Shown here: positions 52,240-61,903 of the stretch, one piece after another
How positions within the stretch are numbered: position 1 is the first letter of the stretch
Layout: each line of letters opens with the position of its first letter
Source of the DNA: Streptomyces sp. NBC_00820
Lineage (GTDB): Bacteria; Actinomycetota; Actinomycetes; Streptomycetales; Streptomycetaceae
Length of the DNA: 64,000 nucleotides
Direction: 5' to 3'
Assembly (NCBI RefSeq): GCF_036347055.1
Contig: NZ_CP108882.1
Location: 3,794,501 to 3,858,500, forward strand
Notes under the pieces: model-generated
Seen by the model: the letters and a program-made list of their open reading frames with translations, nothing else
Database searches by the model: none
Told to the model about the DNA's origin: nothing
Program-made: the position numbers and the translations under genes

Positions 52240-53016
52240 TCACCCCTCCACCCTGATCCCCAGCTCCGCCGCCAGCACCGGTGCCAGATCCAGCAGCTGC
52301 CCCGTGCTGATCACCGCCCCGGCCAGCCGGTCCAGTCCGCGCGTGATCTCCAGGGGAGCGGCCCCGCGCAGGTCGACGTCCTTCAGGGCGGCCCCGCCGA
52401 AGTCGGCCTCCTTCAGGGCGCAGTCCACGAACTCGACCCGTTCCAGGCGGGCGCCTGCGAAGTCGGGTTCGACCAGGACACAGGATTCGAAGACGACGTC
52501 CTTCAGACGCGCCTCGCGGAAGTTGAGGAAGTCGAGTTTGCCGCCGCGTACGACGACGCGTTCCAGGACGGCGCCGTGGAGCTGGGTGCCGCCCAGGCGG
52601 GCGTCGACCACCTCGACGTCGCGGAACGTGGACTCGGCCAGATACGTGCCCACGCCGCGCGGGGCGGTCAGGACCGAGTCCAGGAACCGGGCCCGGCCCA
52701 GTGCCGTCTCGTCCAGCGCGCAGCCCGTCAGCGCGCAGTCCATGAAGCGGGCCCCCGCACCGTCCTGACCGGCCAGGTCCGCCTCCCGGAACTCCAGCCC
52801 GTCGTAGTCGCCGTCCGGCGCCAGCTCCCCGTACGCCCAGGGCTCCAGGGCCGGCAGCCGCACCTCCGGCCGCCGCGCGCCCTTCACGCCCGCCCGCCGC
52901 GCGCCTCCGCGCACCGCCACCCCCGCGCGCACCCCACCACTCGCACCACTCGCACCACTCGTACCGCCCATGCCCGCCCCACTCGTACCGCTCGTGCCCG
53001 TCGCTCGCCTCGCCAT
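52240..53016 (-). CDS. Pentapeptide-repeat protein
   Basis: 258 residues. After a low-complexity Gly/Ser/Arg N-terminus (1-55) come pentapeptide repeats of A(D/N)LxX type, e.g. 'FREADLAGQDGAGARFMDC' and 'KEADFGGAALKDVDLRGAA'. These form a right-handed beta-helix with a DNA-like surface; some members protect DNA gyrase, but most are unstudied. The C-terminal 'ISTGQLLDLAPVLAAELG' forms a helix pair. The DNA of the N-terminal region shows CACTCG-type direct repeats. Confidence 0.87.
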   Translation of the reverse strand: MARRATGTSGTSGAGMGGTSGASGASGGVRAGVAVRGGARRAGVKGARRPEVRLPALEPWAYGELAPDGDYDGLEFREADLAGQDGAGARFMDCALTGCALDETALGRARFLDSVLTAPRGVGTYLAESTFRDVEVVDARLGGTQLHGAVLERVVVRGGKLDFLNFREARLKDVVFESCVLVEPDFAGARLERVEFVDCALKEADFGGAALKDVDLRGAAPLEITRGLDRLAGAVISTGQLLDLAPVLAAELGIRVEG

Positions 53017-53217
53017 GGCCCCATGCTGCACCCCGCCACCGACAAACCGTCCGGCCCGCGAAAACCGCGCCCCCGCCGCCGCCCCGCCGCCCCCACCGCC
53101 CCTCCGCCCGGATGTCACATTCCGGCCCGCCCGGACGTCGGTCCCTGCGACAGCACGGTCGTCGCTCGGACACTCGCCGCCGGGGCGCGGCACGATCGGA
53201 AAGGTGGTGCCGGAGCC

Positions 53218-54801
53218 ATGAAGGACAAGCCCGGAAACCCTCTTCACCCGGATGCGGCACATCCCGATCCATGGTCTTCTGGCCAGATGGACGACGGCCG
53301 AACGAGTGATCCTCCACAGCCGTACGCGGGAACCGAGCCCGCCGATCCCCGGCGCTGGTGGGCCCTGGTCGTCATCGCGCTCGCCCAGCTGATGGTGGTC
53401 CTGGACGCGACGATAGTGAACATCGCGCTCCCCTCGGCACAGCACGCGCTGCACATGTCGGACGGCAACCGGCAGTGGGTGATCACCGCCTACACCCTCG
53501 CCTTCGGCGGCCTCCTGCTGCTGGGCGGCCGGATCGCCGACCTGGTCGGACGCAAACGCACCTTCGTCGTCGGACTGATCGGCTTCGCGCTCGCCTCCGC
53601 CCTGGGCGGCGGAGCCACCAGCTCCGCCATGCTCTTCGGCGCACGCGCCCTGCAGGGCGCCTTCGCCGCCGTCCTCGCGCCCTCCGCGCTGTCCCTGCTG
53701 ACGACGGCCTTCACCGACCCCCGGGAACGCGGCAAGGCCTTCGGCGTCTACGGCGCCCTGGCCGGCAGCGGCTCGGCGATCGGGTTCATCGTCGGCGGGC
53801 TGCTCACCGAGTACCTGAACTGGCGCTGGTGCCTGTACGTCAACGTGCCCATCGCGATCGTCGCGGTCCTCGGCGCCTTCGCCCTGTTGCGCGACCGCCC
53901 CGGCGCCCGCGGCGCCCGCCTCGACGTGCCCGGCGCGCTGCTCGGCTGCGGCGGGCTGGTGACCATCGTCTACGGCTTCAGCGAGGCCGAGCCGCGCGGC
54001 TGGACCGACCCCCTGGTCCTCGCCCTCCTCGCGGCCGGCGTGCTGCTGCTCGCCACGTTCGTGTGGTGGCAGAACCGGGCGCCGAGTCCGCTGCTGCCGC
54101 TGCACATCGTCAGGGACCGCGACCGCGCGGGCTGCTTCCTGACGATGATGCTCGCGGTGATCGGCATGTTCGGGCTGTTCCTCTTCATGACCTACTACCT
54201 CCAGGTCATCCTCGGCTACTCGCCGGTCAGGGCGGGCCTGGCCTTCCTGCCGCTGACCGCCGCGATCATCACCGGCTCCACGCAGATATCCGCCCGCCTG
54301 CTCAGCCGTGTGGCGCCCCGGCTGCTCATGGTGCCCGGCATGCTCCTGGCCGTCGCCGGGCTGCTGCTGCTCACCCGGATGCGGGTCGGCTCCTCCTACA
54401 CCACGGAGATCCTGCCCTCCCTGCTGCTCCTGGGGCTCGGCATGGGTCTGACCTTCATGCCGATCTTCGCCACCGCCACCGCGGGCGTGGCTCCTCGGGA
54501 CGCCGGGGTCACCTCGGCGACCGTCAACACCGCCCAGCAGGTCGGCGGCTCCATCGGCACGGCCCTGCTCAACACCATCGCCACCACCAGCAGCGCGGCC
54601 TACATCGCCGCGCATCTGCACCGGCCCTCCGACAGGGCCGCCGTCCTCCCCGTGGGCGTGGTGCACGGCTACACGGTGGCCATCTGGTGGGCGGCCGGCG
54701 TCATGCTCGCGGCGGCCCTGGCCGCGGGGCTGATGATCACGGCCAAGGCGCCGGGGCGCAGCACACCGGCCAGGACACCGGTGCCGGAGTCGGTCGGCTG
54801 A
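53218..54801 (+). CDS. DHA2-type (EmrB/QacA) MFS drug exporter
   Basis: 527 residues from ATG 53218 (GGAG 2 nt upstream is close, but an AAAGG also precedes). About fourteen helices. 'QLMVVLDATIVNIALPSAQ' (motif D1), 'GGRIADLVGRKRTF' (motif A), and 'GSAIGFIVGGLLTEYLNWRW' with FYVNV-like 'CLYVNVP' (motif C) define the DHA2 family. It probably exports toxic or self-made compounds using proton motive force. Confidence 0.92.
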   Translation: MKDKPGNPLHPDAAHPDPWSSGQMDDGRTSDPPQPYAGTEPADPRRWWALVVIALAQLMVVLDATIVNIALPSAQHALHMSDGNRQWVITAYTLAFGGLLLLGGRIADLVGRKRTFVVGLIGFALASALGGGATSSAMLFGARALQGAFAAVLAPSALSLLTTAFTDPRERGKAFGVYGALAGSGSAIGFIVGGLLTEYLNWRWCLYVNVPIAIVAVLGAFALLRDRPGARGARLDVPGALLGCGGLVTIVYGFSEAEPRGWTDPLVLALLAAGVLLLATFVWWQNRAPSPLLPLHIVRDRDRAGCFLTMMLAVIGMFGLFLFMTYYLQVILGYSPVRAGLAFLPLTAAIITGSTQISARLLSRVAPRLLMVPGMLLAVAGLLLLTRMRVGSSYTTEILPSLLLLGLGMGLTFMPIFATATAGVAPRDAGVTSATVNTAQQVGGSIGTALLNTIATTSSAAYIAAHLHRPSDRAAVLPVGVVHGYTVAIWWAAGVMLAAALAAGLMITAKAPGRSTPARTPVPESVG

Positions 54802-54894
54802 GCCCGCTGCCGGAGTCGGTCAACTGAGCCGGCCCCGCGCCGGGCGGGTGCGCCGCGGGGGTGCCGGGAGGGACAGGGGCGGTGGACCGGTGCC

Positions 54895-56301
54895 TCAGTG
54901 CCGCCCCGCCACCCGGTCCGCCACGCGCGCCAGCCGTGAGGACCGCGTGGCGGGGTTGCGGCGTTCGCGCTGGTCGGCCGCGCGGTAGGTGGCGTACATG
55001 CCCTGCACGCCGAGCCAGCGGAAGGGTTCCGGTTCCCACTTGCGGACCTTGTGGTTCACCCAGGGCAGGTCGGTCAGGCCGGTGCGGCCGGCCTGGCCCG
55101 AGTCCTGCTGGACGAGGTCGCGCAGGGTGCGGGCGGCCAGGTTGGCGGTGGCCACGCCCGAGCCGACGTAGCCGCCCGCCCAGCCGAGTCCGGTGGCCCG
55201 GTCGAGGGTGACCGTGGCGCACCAGTCGCGGGGCACGCCGAGGACGCCGGACCAGGCGTGCGCGATCCGGACACCGGCCAGGGAGGGGAAGAAGCGGACC
55301 AGGATCTCCCTGAGCGCCGCGATCGTCTCCTCCTGCGTGCGGCCGTCGTTGTCGGTGCGCGAGCCGAAGCGGTACGGCACCCCGCGTCCGCCCAGCGCGA
55401 TCCGGCCGTCGGCGGTGCGCTGGGCGTACATGTAGGCGTGCGCCATGTCGCCGAGGGTCTCCCGGCCGTCCCAGCCGATCGCCGCCCACTGCCCGTCGGT
55501 CAGCGGCTCGGTGGCGATCATGGAGGAGTTCATGGGCAGCCAGGTGCGCTTCTGGCCCTTCAGGGACGCGGTGAAGCCCTCGGTGCAGCGCAGGACGTAG
55601 GACGCGCGGACCGTGCCGTAGGGCGTGACGGCGTGCCGGGGGCGTATCTCCGTCACCGGTGTCGACTCGTGCACGGTGACCCCGAGCGCCTCCACGGCCG
55701 CCGCGAGGCCCTTCACCAGCTTCCCCGGGTGCAGCCGCGCCCCGTGCGGGGTCCAGGTCGAGCCGACGGCGTCCGCGACCCTGATCCGTTCGGCGGTCTC
55801 CCGGGCGCCGTACAGCTCGCGGTCCTTCTCGCCGTACGACAGCTCGTGCGCGTGGAAGGCCCTGAGCCGGGCCAGCTGGGCGGGTGTGGTCGCCACTTCG
55901 AGGACGCCGCCCGGGTGCAGGTCCGCGTCGATGCCCTCCGCCCCGGCGACCGCGATCACCTCGGCGACGGTGTCGTTCATCGCCTTCTGGAGCCGTACGG
56001 CCGCCTCGTGGCCGTGCAGCTTCGCGTACCGGTCGCGGCCGGCGACGCCGTTGTACAGCCAGCCGCCGTTGCGGCCGGAGGCGCCGTAGCCGCAGAACTT
56101 CTGCTCCAGGACGGTGATCCGCAGGAAGGGGGCGGCCTTCTTCAGGTAGTAGGCGGTCCACAGTCCCGTGTAGCCGCCGCCGACGATCACCACGTCGGCC
56201 GACGCGTCCCCGGTCAGCGGCTCCCGCACCGCGGGGAGGCCGTCGTGGGCGTACCAGAAGGAGATGCCGCCGTTGACGGCACCGCTCGCCGAGCTGCTCA
56301 T
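54895..56301 (-). CDS. FAD-dependent oxidoreductase (DAO/PuuB-like)
   Basis: 468 residues. FAD fold 'ADVVIVGGGYTGLWTAYYL' (Rossmann GxGxxG), 'CGYGASGRNGGWLYNG', and the DAO C-terminal 'GWAGGYVGSGVATANLAART'. It resembles gamma-glutamylputrescine oxidase-type and other amine oxidases, so an amine or amino-acid substrate is probable. TAACGT overlaps the upstream stop codon (see the rhomboid-like gene) and stands 7 nt before ATG. Confidence 0.88.
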   Translation of the reverse strand: MSSSASGAVNGGISFWYAHDGLPAVREPLTGDASADVVIVGGGYTGLWTAYYLKKAAPFLRITVLEQKFCGYGASGRNGGWLYNGVAGRDRYAKLHGHEAAVRLQKAMNDTVAEVIAVAGAEGIDADLHPGGVLEVATTPAQLARLRAFHAHELSYGEKDRELYGARETAERIRVADAVGSTWTPHGARLHPGKLVKGLAAAVEALGVTVHESTPVTEIRPRHAVTPYGTVRASYVLRCTEGFTASLKGQKRTWLPMNSSMIATEPLTDGQWAAIGWDGRETLGDMAHAYMYAQRTADGRIALGGRGVPYRFGSRTDNDGRTQEETIAALREILVRFFPSLAGVRIAHAWSGVLGVPRDWCATVTLDRATGLGWAGGYVGSGVATANLAARTLRDLVQQDSGQAGRTGLTDLPWVNHKVRKWEPEPFRWLGVQGMYATYRAADQRERRNPATRSSRLARVADRVAGRH

Positions 56302-56311
56302 GCGCGGGACG

Positions 56312-56977
56312 TTAACCCCTGAGAGCGGCCAGTGTCTCCTTCGGATTCCATGCTTTTCCGCAGCCCCTGACCAGCGGGAAGCACGCCAGTCCGGTCAATA
56401 CGGACACCGCGTGGCCGAAGTCGGTGAAGGTGCGGCCGGTGGCGAGCGGTATCGCGTACACGGCGGCCAGGACGGCCAGGTACGGGTACCGCCAGGGCCT
56501 CGCGATCCGGTAGGTGAGCACCCCCATCACGCCCGCCATCGCGTAACTCACGCCGATGTCCAGGGTGTTGACCGCCGAGTGCGGGGCGTGGCCGTCACGG
56601 ACGGCCTTCAGCAGGGCCAGTTCGCTGATCAGCGTGGCGAACACGTGTGCGGACGCGCACACCGCGAGCCAGCGCGCGGTGCCGAGCCAGCGCTCGGCCT
56701 GGGCGTGGAAGACGCCGTACAGCACGGCGTACGGCAGCCAGTGCCCGCCGTCGATCCACATCGCGCTGGTGATCAGCACCCGTACCGGGTTCCGCGACAG
56801 CTCGTGGATGTTGGTGGACCGCTGCCGCAGGAAGTCCTGCTCGAAGTCCGGCGACATGTGGTGCAGGGCGACGGTGGTGAAGAACAGGACCGTCAGCCAG
56901 ACGTAGGTGCCCGGCGCGCTGCGGACGTAGCCCGCGGCCGCCCGGAGCCCACGCCGAAACCCGCTGACCCGGTCCAC
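56312..56977 (-). CDS. Rhomboid-like integral membrane protein
   Basis: 221 residues from GTG 56977, which has CATACT (56985-56990 on the minus strand) 7 nt upstream. About six to seven helices, with 'IGVSYAMAGVMG' in place of the rhomboid GxSG serine loop and 'FGHAVSVLTG' supplying a late His. The serine and histidine of the rhomboid dyad seem to be present, but the motif is divergent, so proteolysis is uncertain. TTG 56998 is an alternative start without a ribosome site. It ends 10 nt before the oxidoreductase ATG. Confidence 0.78.
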   Translation of the reverse strand: MDRVSGFRRGLRAAAGYVRSAPGTYVWLTVLFFTTVALHHMSPDFEQDFLRQRSTNIHELSRNPVRVLITSAMWIDGGHWLPYAVLYGVFHAQAERWLGTARWLAVCASAHVFATLISELALLKAVRDGHAPHSAVNTLDIGVSYAMAGVMGVLTYRIARPWRYPYLAVLAAVYAIPLATGRTFTDFGHAVSVLTGLACFPLVRGCGKAWNPKETLAALRG

Positions 56978-57291
56978 ATTCGTCAGTATGGTCGGCAAGG
57001 TGATCGGGCTGCCTGGCGAGCCTGTTGCTTCTCAGGAGAAATTCAGCGGGGTCGCGGGACGCGCCTTCACCACTGTCCTGCCCCGCCGCGCTGCGGAGTT
57101 CCCGCGTCTTCGGCGGTGTCACCGCCGCCCCGCCCGTCCGGCCGACCGCCGCGCCCGCCCCGGCCCGGGATGCGCCGACCGGGTGACATCGCAGACCCGC
57201 CGCCGCTTCGAGGCGCCGACCGCGGGACCTGACACGCCGCCGGACGGCCTATCCGGGCAACCCCGGATCAATCGGTCATACCGTAAGCGAT

Positions 57292-58374
57292 ATGAAGAGA
57301 TGTCACCTCGCATATCTCGCGTGCGTCGCCGCCCTCGCCGGCGCGGGGCTCGGCACGACACCCGCGGCGGCCGCCCACCACCAGCTGCTGGTGGTCCACC
57401 CCGGCCAGTCCATCCAGAAGGCGGTGAACGCCGCACACGCCGGGGACACCGTCCTCGTCCTCGCCGGCACCTACCACGAGAGCGTCACGATCGGCACTCC
57501 CCAGGTGACCCTGCGCGGCGTCGGCGTCCGGACGGTCATCATGCCCGCCGCGGCCAAGGCCACCAAGGCCGGCGCCAAGGCCGCCATGAGCTGCGCCGGG
57601 AGCGGCAACGGCATCTGTGTCATCGGCACCAGGACCAAGGACGTCAAGGACGTCACCGTCGCCGACCTGACCACGACCGGCTTCACCCGCGCCGGCGTGT
57701 TCGGCATGGCCACGGACACCATGACCGTGCGTCACGTGTCCGCCGTCGGCAACGGCGTGTGGGGCATCGCCCAGGAGCGGTCCGTGCGCGGCGTCATCAG
57801 GGACAACCACGCCCACGGCAACGGCGACGCCGGCGTGTTCCTCGCCAACACCATCACGGAGGAGGCCGGCGCCTACGACGCCGGGAACACGCTGGTCTCC
57901 CACAACCGGCTGGACGACAACCGCATCGGCGTCACCGTCCGGCGGCTGCGCAACATCACCGTCGAGCAGAACGGCATCAGCGGCAACTGCGCCGGTGTCT
58001 TCGTCGTCGGCGACGAGAACAACCCGAAGGCCGGCGCCCTGAGCGTGACCGGCAACCGTGTCGTACGGAACAACAAGTTCTGCGCCAAGACGGACCGGCT
58101 GCCCGCGATCCAGGGCTCCGGCATCGTCCTCACCGGCGCCGAGAAGACCCGCGTGAGCGGCAACCTGGTCAACGGCAACGCCGGCGACTCCCCGCTGTCG
58201 GGCGGCATCGTCCTCTTCAAGAGCTTCGTCGGTGCCACCAGCGACAAGAACAGCATCGAGGACAACACGCTGGCGGACAACGCGCCGGCGGACCTCGTGA
58301 ACACGGACCCGGGCAAGGGCAACACCTTCCAGCGCAACTCCTGCCGGGCGTCCAAGCCCGCGGGCCTGTGCTGA
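57292..58374 (+). CDS. Secreted right-handed beta-helix protein
   Basis: 360 residues. Signal peptide (about 1-28, cleavage near 'AAA-HHQ'), then repeated short beta-helix turns, with Asn-Gly-rich coils such as 'ISGNCAGVFVVGDENNPKAG' and 'GVFLANTITEE'. This is the NosD/parallel-beta-helix pattern of carbohydrate- or surface-binding proteins; no catalytic residues are obvious. Six cysteines in the mature part could form disulfides. TACCGT (57279-57284) stands 7 nt before ATG: leaderless. The methyltransferase gene starts 59 nt after its stop. Confidence 0.85.
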   Translation: MKRCHLAYLACVAALAGAGLGTTPAAAAHHQLLVVHPGQSIQKAVNAAHAGDTVLVLAGTYHESVTIGTPQVTLRGVGVRTVIMPAAAKATKAGAKAAMSCAGSGNGICVIGTRTKDVKDVTVADLTTTGFTRAGVFGMATDTMTVRHVSAVGNGVWGIAQERSVRGVIRDNHAHGNGDAGVFLANTITEEAGAYDAGNTLVSHNRLDDNRIGVTVRRLRNITVEQNGISGNCAGVFVVGDENNPKAGALSVTGNRVVRNNKFCAKTDRLPAIQGSGIVLTGAEKTRVSGNLVNGNAGDSPLSGGIVLFKSFVGATSDKNSIEDNTLADNAPADLVNTDPGKGNTFQRNSCRASKPAGLC

Positions 58375-58433
58375 CCGCCCGACCGCTGCCCCTGAAGGAC
58401 CGACGAAGGCCGAAGAACGAGAAAGGGCGGCAG

Positions 58434-59462
58434 ATGACGACCGCTGAGACAGCCCCACCGCCCCCGATGCGGCTCCGCGAGCTGGTGTTCGGGGCGGCCT
58501 GCGCCGCCGCCGTCCGGGCCGCCGCCCGGCTCGGCGTCGCCGACGCGCTGGAGAACACCCCCATGGCCGTCGAGGACCTCGCGGCCGCCGTGAAGACCGA
58601 GCCCAAGCCGCTGCGCCGGCTGCTGCGGGCCCTGTCCTGCTACGGCGTCTTCACCGAGCGCCCCGACGGCACCTTCGCGCACACCGAGATGTCCCGGCTG
58701 CTGCGCGAGGACGATCCGGGCAGCCTGCGCGCCATCGCCCTGTGGTGCACCGAGCCGTGGACCTGGGACGCCTGGCCCCGGCTCGACGAGGCCGTCCGCA
58801 CCGGGAAGAACGTCGTGGAGGACCTCTACGGCAAGGAGTTCTTCACCTACCTCAACGAGGACGCCCCCGAGTCCGCGGACGTCTTCAACCGCGCCATGAC
58901 CCGCTCCAGCGAGCAGTCGGCACGCGAGGTAGCGGCCCTCCTCGACCTCACCGGCGCCAAGTCGGTCGCCGACGTCGGCGGCGGCCAGGGACACGTCGTG
59001 GCCTGCCTGCTGGACAAGTACCCGGCGATGCACGGCAGCCTCCTCGACCTGCCCCGCGTCGTGGAGAACGCCCTGCCCCGGCTCCGCCCCGGCGGCGACC
59101 TAGCCGACCGCGCCCGGATCGTGCCCGGCGACGTCCGCGCCGCGATCCCGGTCAAGGCCGACGTCTACGTCATCAAGAACATCCTCGAATGGGACGACGA
59201 GTCCACCGCCCGCACCCTCGGGGGCGTCGCCGAGGCCGGCGGCCCCGGCACCCGGGTCATCGTCATCGAGAACCTCGTCGACGACACCCCCTCCATGCGC
59301 TTCAGCACCGCCATGGACCTGCTGCTCCTGCTCAACGTCGGCGGCGCCAAGCACACCACCGACAGCATGCGCGGCCGGCTGAGCGCGGCGGGCCTCGTCG
59401 TGGACGACATCAGCCCCGTCAACCCCTACCTGCACGCCTTCGACTGCCACGTCCCCGGGTGA
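58434..59462 (+). CDS. O-methyltransferase beside the spore-pigment cluster
   Basis: 342 residues. An N-terminal dimerisation/winged domain (10-100, 'LVFGAACAAAVRAAARLGVA') precedes a class I SAM fold with motif I 'DVGGGQGH' (180-187) and catalytic-region 'IKNILEWDDES'. This is the plant-type O-methyltransferase family (PF00891) used on aromatic polyketides. GAAAGGGCGG precedes ATG. It converges on the whiE-type cyclase gene through a strong terminator. The reference whiE cluster, as I recall it, has no such gene. Confidence 0.87.
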   Translation: MTTAETAPPPPMRLRELVFGAACAAAVRAAARLGVADALENTPMAVEDLAAAVKTEPKPLRRLLRALSCYGVFTERPDGTFAHTEMSRLLREDDPGSLRAIALWCTEPWTWDAWPRLDEAVRTGKNVVEDLYGKEFFTYLNEDAPESADVFNRAMTRSSEQSAREVAALLDLTGAKSVADVGGGQGHVVACLLDKYPAMHGSLLDLPRVVENALPRLRPGGDLADRARIVPGDVRAAIPVKADVYVIKNILEWDDESTARTLGGVAEAGGPGTRVIVIENLVDDTPSMRFSTAMDLLLLLNVGGAKHTTDSMRGRLSAAGLVVDDISPVNPYLHAFDCHVPG

Positions 59463-59480
59463 CCTCCACCCGCACAGAGC

Positions 59481-59522
59481 ACCGGCCGCCGGGCCCGCGA
59501 CGCTGCGGGCCCGGCGGCCGGT
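59481..59522. terminator. Bidirectional terminator, 18-bp perfect stem
   Basis: ACCGGCCGCCGGGCCCGC (59481-59498), loop GACGCT, GCGGGCCCGGCGGCCGGT (59505-59522). It separates the methyltransferase from the convergent polyketide genes. Confidence 0.92.
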
Positions 59523-59546
59523 GGCCGTCCGGGGGTGCCGTACGGC

Positions 59547-59870
59547 TCAGTCGCGCTCCCACAGGTAGAAGCGCTGTGCCATCGCGTCCTTGGGGGACCT
59601 CCACGTCTCAGGGTCGTACGCGCTGACGTACGCCGACAGACGGTCGCTGATCCCCCGGAACTCGGGGTGGTCGTTCACCTTGGCGATGGCCGGGCCCGGC
59701 TCGCCGTCCGCCTCGACGAGGTGCATGTACACATCGCCGAACTGGAAGAGACTGCGGCGGCGCACCCCGATCAGGTGCGGCAGCTCGCCCCGGTCCGACT
59801 CCGCGAAGATCTTCGCGATGTCCTGGGCCGAACCCGGTGCCATCCGGGCCACGATCAGTGCCTGATGCAT
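59547..59870 (-). CDS. Polyketide cyclase, whiE ORF VII-like (TcmI family)
   Basis: 107 residues: 'LIVARMAPGSAQDIAKIFAE', 'LIGVRRRSLFQFGDVYMHLV' and 'WRSPKDAMAQRFYLWERD' match the TcmI/WhiE-VII monodomain cyclases (dimeric alpha-beta barrel). Thought to close later rings of the aromatic polyketide. Last gene of the leftward operon, 31 nt after the aromatase. Confidence 0.93.
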   Translation of the reverse strand: MHQALIVARMAPGSAQDIAKIFAESDRGELPHLIGVRRRSLFQFGDVYMHLVEADGEPGPAIAKVNDHPEFRGISDRLSAYVSAYDPETWRSPKDAMAQRFYLWERD

Positions 59871-59901
59871 GGACTTCGTCCTCTCCTGCCGCAGGCCGGC
59901 G

Positions 59902-60634
<733 letters not shown>

Positions 60635-60657
60635 GCGCTTTCTCCTTTCCTTTTCGC

Positions 60658-61896
60658 CTACAGAGCGCCGTGCCGCAGCACCAGCGCCGAGTTCGACCCC
60701 ATCAGGCCCCGGCTGAGGACCAGCGCCGTGCGCAGCTCGGCGACCCGGGCACGCCCGGTCACGAGGTCGAAGTCGTGGCAGACGTCGAACACGTTCGGCG
60801 TCGGCGGGATCAGGCCGTGCTCCATCGCGAGCACCGCCGCGGCGCAGTCCAGTACGGGCGCCGCGCAGTAGCCCCGCCCGGTCCCCGTCTTCGGCGCCGT
60901 CACCGGCACCCGGGAACCGTGCGCGCCCAGCGCGTCCACCAGCGCCAGCACCTCCGCCCGGTCCGCCTCCGGCACCCCGAGGGCGTCGGCGAAGACCACG
61001 TCGACCTCCTCCGGAGCACACCCGGCCTCGTCGAGCGCTCCCCGGATGGCCTGGGCCAGGCCCTCCCGGGACTCCGCCCAGCGGGACGCCCCCGTGAAGG
61101 TCGCCGCGTGCCCGGCGACGACCGCCCGGACCTCGGCCCCGCGCTCCCGCGCCACCCGCTCCGCCTCCACCACGAGCATCGCGCCGCCCTCGGCCGGCAC
61201 GAACCCGCAGGCCGCGTCGGTGAACGGGCGGTACGCGCGGGACGGATCGGGCTCCTGGCTCAGCTCCTCGTAACCGAGCTGGCAGACCATCGAGTACGGC
61301 GCCAGTGGCGCCTCGGTGGAACCCGCCACGATCGCGTTCGTACCCCGCCGCACCGCACGCGCCGCGTGCGCCACCGCGTCCAGACCGCCCGCCTCGTCCG
61401 AGGCGACCACCGAACACGGGCCCTTGAGCCCACGGCGGATCGAGATCTGACCGGTGCTCGCGGCGTAGAACCAGGCGATCGACTGGTACGGCCCGACGAA
61501 CCGGCTGCCCTTGCCCCACAACCGCTGGAGCTCCCGCTGGCCGAACTCGCCACCACCGGAACCGGCGGCCGTGACCACCCCGATGGAGAACGGGTCCTGA
61601 TCCGTGTCGGCCTGCCCCAGCCGGGCGTTCTCCAGCGCCAGATCCGCCGCGGCCATCGCGAAGTGCGTGAACCGGTCGGTCTGCACCAGGAACCGCTCCT
61701 CGACCGCCGCCGGGTCGAACGCGCGGACCTCACCGGCCACCTTCAGCGGAAGATGCTCGCAACCCTCCCGGGAGACCCGGTCGAGCACGCTCAGCCCCTC
61801 CTGCGTGGCCTTCCAGAAGCTGTCCGTACTGGTGCCGTTGGGCGCGATCACACCGATACCGGTGACGGCCGCGCGCCGTTCATGCGGTGCACTCAT
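60658..61896 (-). CDS. Chain-length factor (KSbeta), whiE ORF IV-like
   Basis: 412 residues of ketosynthase fold. At the place of the KS active cysteine it reads 'VVASDEAGGLDA', so the Cys is missing and the usual CLF glutamine is apparently a Glu. It would decarboxylate malonyl-ACP or set chain length in a heterodimer with KSalpha. 7 nt after the KSalpha stop. Confidence 0.95.
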   Translation of the reverse strand: MSAPHERRAAVTGIGVIAPNGTSTDSFWKATQEGLSVLDRVSREGCEHLPLKVAGEVRAFDPAAVEERFLVQTDRFTHFAMAAADLALENARLGQADTDQDPFSIGVVTAAGSGGGEFGQRELQRLWGKGSRFVGPYQSIAWFYAASTGQISIRRGLKGPCSVVASDEAGGLDAVAHAARAVRRGTNAIVAGSTEAPLAPYSMVCQLGYEELSQEPDPSRAYRPFTDAACGFVPAEGGAMLVVEAERVARERGAEVRAVVAGHAATFTGASRWAESREGLAQAIRGALDEAGCAPEEVDVVFADALGVPEADRAEVLALVDALGAHGSRVPVTAPKTGTGRGYCAAPVLDCAAAVLAMEHGLIPPTPNVFDVCHDFDLVTGRARVAELRTALVLSRGLMGSNSALVLRHGAL

Positions 61897-61903
61897 CGAG
61901 TCC

